DNA of 7,596 nucleotides from Bacteroidetes bacterium QS_8_68_15. GTDB taxonomy: Bacteria > Bacteroidota > Rhodothermia > Rhodothermales > Salinibacteraceae. The notes beneath the pieces are model-generated. The model did not search any database and was not told the origin of the DNA. It was given only the letters and a program-made list of their open reading frames with translations. Each line of letters opens with the position of its first letter. The stretch's first letter is position 1. Shown in pieces: positions 4,957 through 7,596 of this stretch. The DNA lies in NCBI GenBank assembly GCA_003023245.1, contig PXTR01000029.1:1-7596 (forward strand), in the 5' to 3' direction. The translations under genes and the position numbers were made by a program.

Positions 4957-7548
4957 TCACGCTTCCGCGCGCAGCACTTCCATCGGCGGGCGGGCGTAGA
5001 GGTTGCGGCTGCCGAGCAACCCGACGCCGGCGGTGAGCGCCGGCACGGCCACCACCACGATCCCCAGCGCGCCCGGCGCCCACGCCAGCGGCGCTTCGAA
5101 GACGAACCGCGCCAGCGCCCACGATGCGGCGACCGCCAGCACGCCCCCCGCCAGCGCGGCCAGGAGGCCCAGCAGCAGGTGCTCCGCCAGCATGATCTGG
5201 AACACCTGCCGCCGGCGTCCGCCCAGCGTCTTGAGCAGGACACTCTCTTCGGCGCGCCGGTAGCGGCTGGCCGACACCGCTCCCGCGAGCACGACCAGCC
5301 CCGTCAGCACGCTGAACAGCGCCATGAAGCGCATCACCTGCGCGAGCTGCCCGAAGAGGCGGTCGAACACCTCCAGCACGAGCGACAGGTCGATCGTCAG
5401 CACGCTGGGGAACTGTTCGGATACGGCCTGCTGAAGTTGGGCCGACGCCTGCTCCCCCGGCGCGCGGCTGAGAACGACGTACGTGGTGGGCGCCTCCGCC
5501 AGTGCGCCCGGCGGGAAGACGGTAAAGAAATTCGTCTGCACGCGCTTCCAGTCCACCTTGCGAAGACTCGCCACGCGCGCGGTGACGGGCACGCCCTGCA
5601 CGTCGAAGGTGAGCGTGTCGCCGAGCCCGACGCCGAGGTCGCCGGCGATGTCGGTCTCGACGGAGATCGGCACCGCGTCGCCGGGGCCGTACGTCCGCTT
5701 TTCGCGCACGAACTGGCCGGCGGTGATCGTCTCCGAGTCGATCAGGTCGTCGCGGTAGGTGGCGCGAAAGTCGTGGGTGTGTGCCCATTCGTCCTCGCCG
5801 GCTTCTTTGATGTCCTCGATGGAGCGGCCCTCGACGCTTTTGAGCTGCATCGGAACGATGGGCACGGTGTCGAGCACAGGCAGGCGTTGGTCCTGCACCG
5901 TCTGCGCGACCCTGCCGACCTGGTCGGGCTGCACGTCGAAGAGGACGACGTTGGGGCGGCCCTGGCGGTCGGCCACGCGGACCTGTTCGCGCAGGGTGCG
6001 GCCCGCGAGGAGGAGCGTGAGGATAAGAAACGTTCCGAAGCCGAGGACGCCGATCAGGAGGCGCGTCTGGTTGCCGGGGCGGTGCAGGTTGGCCAGCCCC
6101 TGCCGCCACGGGTACGGTAATCCCGGAAGTCGTAGCACTTGCGCCCCGCGCGCTACCCCTGCCGCCAGGAGCGCCAGCAGGCCGAAGACGACGACCACGC
6201 CGCCGGCGTAGCCGAGCCCCAGCCGCCAGTCCGGCGCCAGCTGCGCCGAGAAGCCGGCCACGCCCGCCGCGATGAGCGCCCACACCGCCGCGCGCAGCCA
6301 TCGGTCCGACGCCTCGTCCTCCCCGCCCGACGCGACGCCGGAGCGCAGCGCCCGCATCGGCGAGACGCGGCGCACCGCCAGCAGCGGCAACAGCGCAAAG
6401 AGCAGCGCCGCCCCCACGCCGACCGCCAGCCCCATGCCGACCGCCGGCCACGACACCGAAAAGTGGGCGCTCACCGGCAGAAACGCGCCCAGCAGGCGCG
6501 GCAACAGCAGCTGCACGCCCACGCCGAGCGCCGTCCCGAGCGAGGCGGCGACCAGTCCCAGCCCGGCGGCCTGTGCCAGAAAGACGCGAAACGCCCGCCC
6601 GCTCTTCGCGCCCAGGCAGCGCAGCACGGCGACCGTCTCGATCTCTTTTTTGACGTAGACGTTCATCGCGCTGGCGACGCCGAGGCCGCCCAAGAGCAGC
6701 GCCGCGAAGCCCACCAGCCCGAGAAAGCGGTACAGGTTCTGCACGCCGGCCTGCCAGTCGTCGGCCACGCTGCCGGGCGTGCGCACGGTGACCTCCCGGT
6801 CCTCCAGCTTCACGCGCAGCTTGCCGGCGAGCGTCTCGATATCCGGCGCGCCGGGCAGGCGAAACAGCGCCTCGTATTCCGCCCGGCTGCCGCGCCGCAG
6901 GAGCGTGGAGTCGAGATTCGAGTACGGCACGAACACGCGCGGGCTGACCATCGACTGCATGGCCGTCGCGCCGGGACTCTGCTCCAGCTGCCCGACGATT
7001 GCGTAGCTGCGCGCCCCGAGGCGCACCGAGTCGCCCACGCCCACGTCGAACTGCTGAAGCAGCGCACCGTCCACCAGCGCCCCGGAGGTCGCACTGTCGG
7101 AGCGCGCGCCGCCGCTGCCGCTCTCACGAAAGGCCTGCGCCGCCACCGGTGGGTCGGTTCGCAGCGATCCGTAGAACGGATACGCCGGCTCCACGGCACG
7201 CACCGAGGCGAGGCGCGTCCCGCCGCTGTCGGCGTGGGCGGCGGGAAACGACGCCATCGAGGGAAACGAGAGCCGTCGCGTGCGCTCCCCGCCGAGCGAG
7301 TCGATCAGCGCGCGCTCGATGAGCGCCTGCGTAGAATCGGAAAACGGACGCCCGCGCTCCAGCTCCAGGTCTGCCCCCAGCAGCGCTTTCGCTTCGTTGC
7401 CGACCTCGCGCGTGAGGTTCGCCCCGAAGCCCTGAAGCGCCACCAGCGCGGCCACGCCCAGCACCATCGAGGACAGGTACAGCAGCAAACGCGAGCGCCG
7501 TCCCCGCCCGAGGCGCCACGCCGTCTTGAGCGTCCAGAAGTTCGGCAT
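4957..7548 (-). CDS. FtsX/YbbP-type ABC transporter permease, 863 residues
   Basis: Inner-membrane permease of the FtsX-like (MacB/LolE superfamily) ABC transporters, with the duplicated ten-helix plan of YbbP. Predicted membrane segments by eye: about 21-42, 273-297, 321-345, 369-392, 418-436, 444-466, 495-515, 735-759, 784-810 and 823-847. Two large extracytoplasmic domains lie at about 43-270 and 516-733. Two FtsX units are seen: KKEIETVAVLRCLGAK (300-315), and RRAEESVLLKTLGGRRRQVF (764-783), each the cytoplasmic coupling helix that contacts the ATPase. DWKRVQTNFFTVFPPGAL (666-683) is typical of the YbbP group. The start MPNFWTLKTAWRLGRGRRSRLLLY shows the usual amphipathic, positively charged lead into helix 1. 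No ATPase is present in the window; in YbbAP-type operons it lies just upstream, which would be beyond 7596. The substrate is unknown; lipid or lipoprotein handling is only a family-level guess. Confidence 0.93.
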   Translation of the reverse strand: MPNFWTLKTAWRLGRGRRSRLLLYLSSMVLGVAALVALQGFGANLTREVGNEAKALLGADLELERGRPFSDSTQALIERALIDSLGGERTRRLSFPSMASFPAAHADSGGTRLASVRAVEPAYPFYGSLRTDPPVAAQAFRESGSGGARSDSATSGALVDGALLQQFDVGVGDSVRLGARSYAIVGQLEQSPGATAMQSMVSPRVFVPYSNLDSTLLRRGSRAEYEALFRLPGAPDIETLAGKLRVKLEDREVTVRTPGSVADDWQAGVQNLYRFLGLVGFAALLLGGLGVASAMNVYVKKEIETVAVLRCLGAKSGRAFRVFLAQAAGLGLVAASLGTALGVGVQLLLPRLLGAFLPVSAHFSVSWPAVGMGLAVGVGAALLFALLPLLAVRRVSPMRALRSGVASGGEDEASDRWLRAAVWALIAAGVAGFSAQLAPDWRLGLGYAGGVVVVFGLLALLAAGVARGAQVLRLPGLPYPWRQGLANLHRPGNQTRLLIGVLGFGTFLILTLLLAGRTLREQVRVADRQGRPNVVLFDVQPDQVGRVAQTVQDQRLPVLDTVPIVPMQLKSVEGRSIEDIKEAGEDEWAHTHDFRATYRDDLIDSETITAGQFVREKRTYGPGDAVPISVETDIAGDLGVGLGDTLTFDVQGVPVTARVASLRKVDWKRVQTNFFTVFPPGALAEAPTTYVVLSRAPGEQASAQLQQAVSEQFPSVLTIDLSLVLEVFDRLFGQLAQVMRFMALFSVLTGLVVLAGAVSASRYRRAEESVLLKTLGGRRRQVFQIMLAEHLLLGLLAALAGGVLAVAASWALARFVFEAPLAWAPGALGIVVVAVPALTAGVGLLGSRNLYARPPMEVLRAEA

Positions 7549-7596
7549 GCGTATCGGGTTCGGGGTGAGGGTCTCGGGCTTCGTGTTTTTTGGCGC
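7549..7596 (-). other. Upstream flank of the permease gene, no gene seen
   Basis: These 48 bases precede the permease ATG on the minus strand. They hold a short A-run (CCAAAAAACACG, near 7580-7592) and a C-rich stretch, but no clear Shine-Dalgarno, promoter or coding end. Whether an ATPase gene ends just beyond the edge cannot be seen. Confidence 0.4.

Noticed and set aside
4852..6120. 422-residue open frame on the plus strand
   Set aside because: Antisense to the permease, rich in His/Arg/Glu without domain character; a GC-driven shadow.
4898..6451. 517-residue minus-strand frame overlapping the permease
   Set aside because: Arg/Gly/Ala-rich, no recognisable fold; the other minus frame shows FtsX motifs and membrane helices throughout.

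Overview
The window is GC-rich and every supported gene lies on the minus strand. Read in the direction of transcription, from right to left, the order is: a large FtsX/YbbP-type ABC permease, a 59-residue CPXCG zinc-ribbon-like protein, YggS (PLP homeostasis), DivIVA, an unrecognised 135-residue protein, and the first 541 residues of isoleucyl-tRNA synthetase (IleS), which runs off the left edge. Gene content, the type-2 IleS with a GIHH form of the HIGH motif, the acidic GC-rich proteins and the lack of clear Shine-Dalgarno sequences suggest a GC-rich member of the Bacteroidota, most likely Rhodothermales (Salinibacter-like). This placement is inferred from protein character and not proven.

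Layout by position: 1-1623 ileS (3' end missing); 1624-1720 leader with a nested hairpin; 1721-2128 small unknown gene; 2129-2396 spacer with two inverted repeats; 2397-3635 divIVA; 3636-3808 spacer with two mirrored arrays of 7-nt repeats, the first touching the divIVA start codon; 3809-4567 yggS; 4568-4626 short spacer with 8-nt repeats; 4627-4806 CPXCG protein; 4807-4956 spacer with a GC-rich inverted repeat; 4957-7548 permease; 7549-7596 upstream flank with no gene.

The yggS-divIVA-ileS order recalls the ylm-divIVA-ileS cluster at the end of the Gram-positive division locus. Here sepF, yggT and ylmH are absent from between yggS and divIVA, and an unknown gene lies between divIVA and ileS. 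The theme joins polar/septal growth (DivIVA), vitamin B6 balance (YggS) and translation (IleS). The permease and the CPXCG protein look like ordinary neighbours.

The most unusual feature is not a gene. Three spacers carry short-period (7-8 nt) degenerate repeats, each of a different type, two of them arranged as inverted pairs. A similar C-rich 8-nt array sits in frame inside the IleS editing domain. No clear new defence or mobile system is visible.
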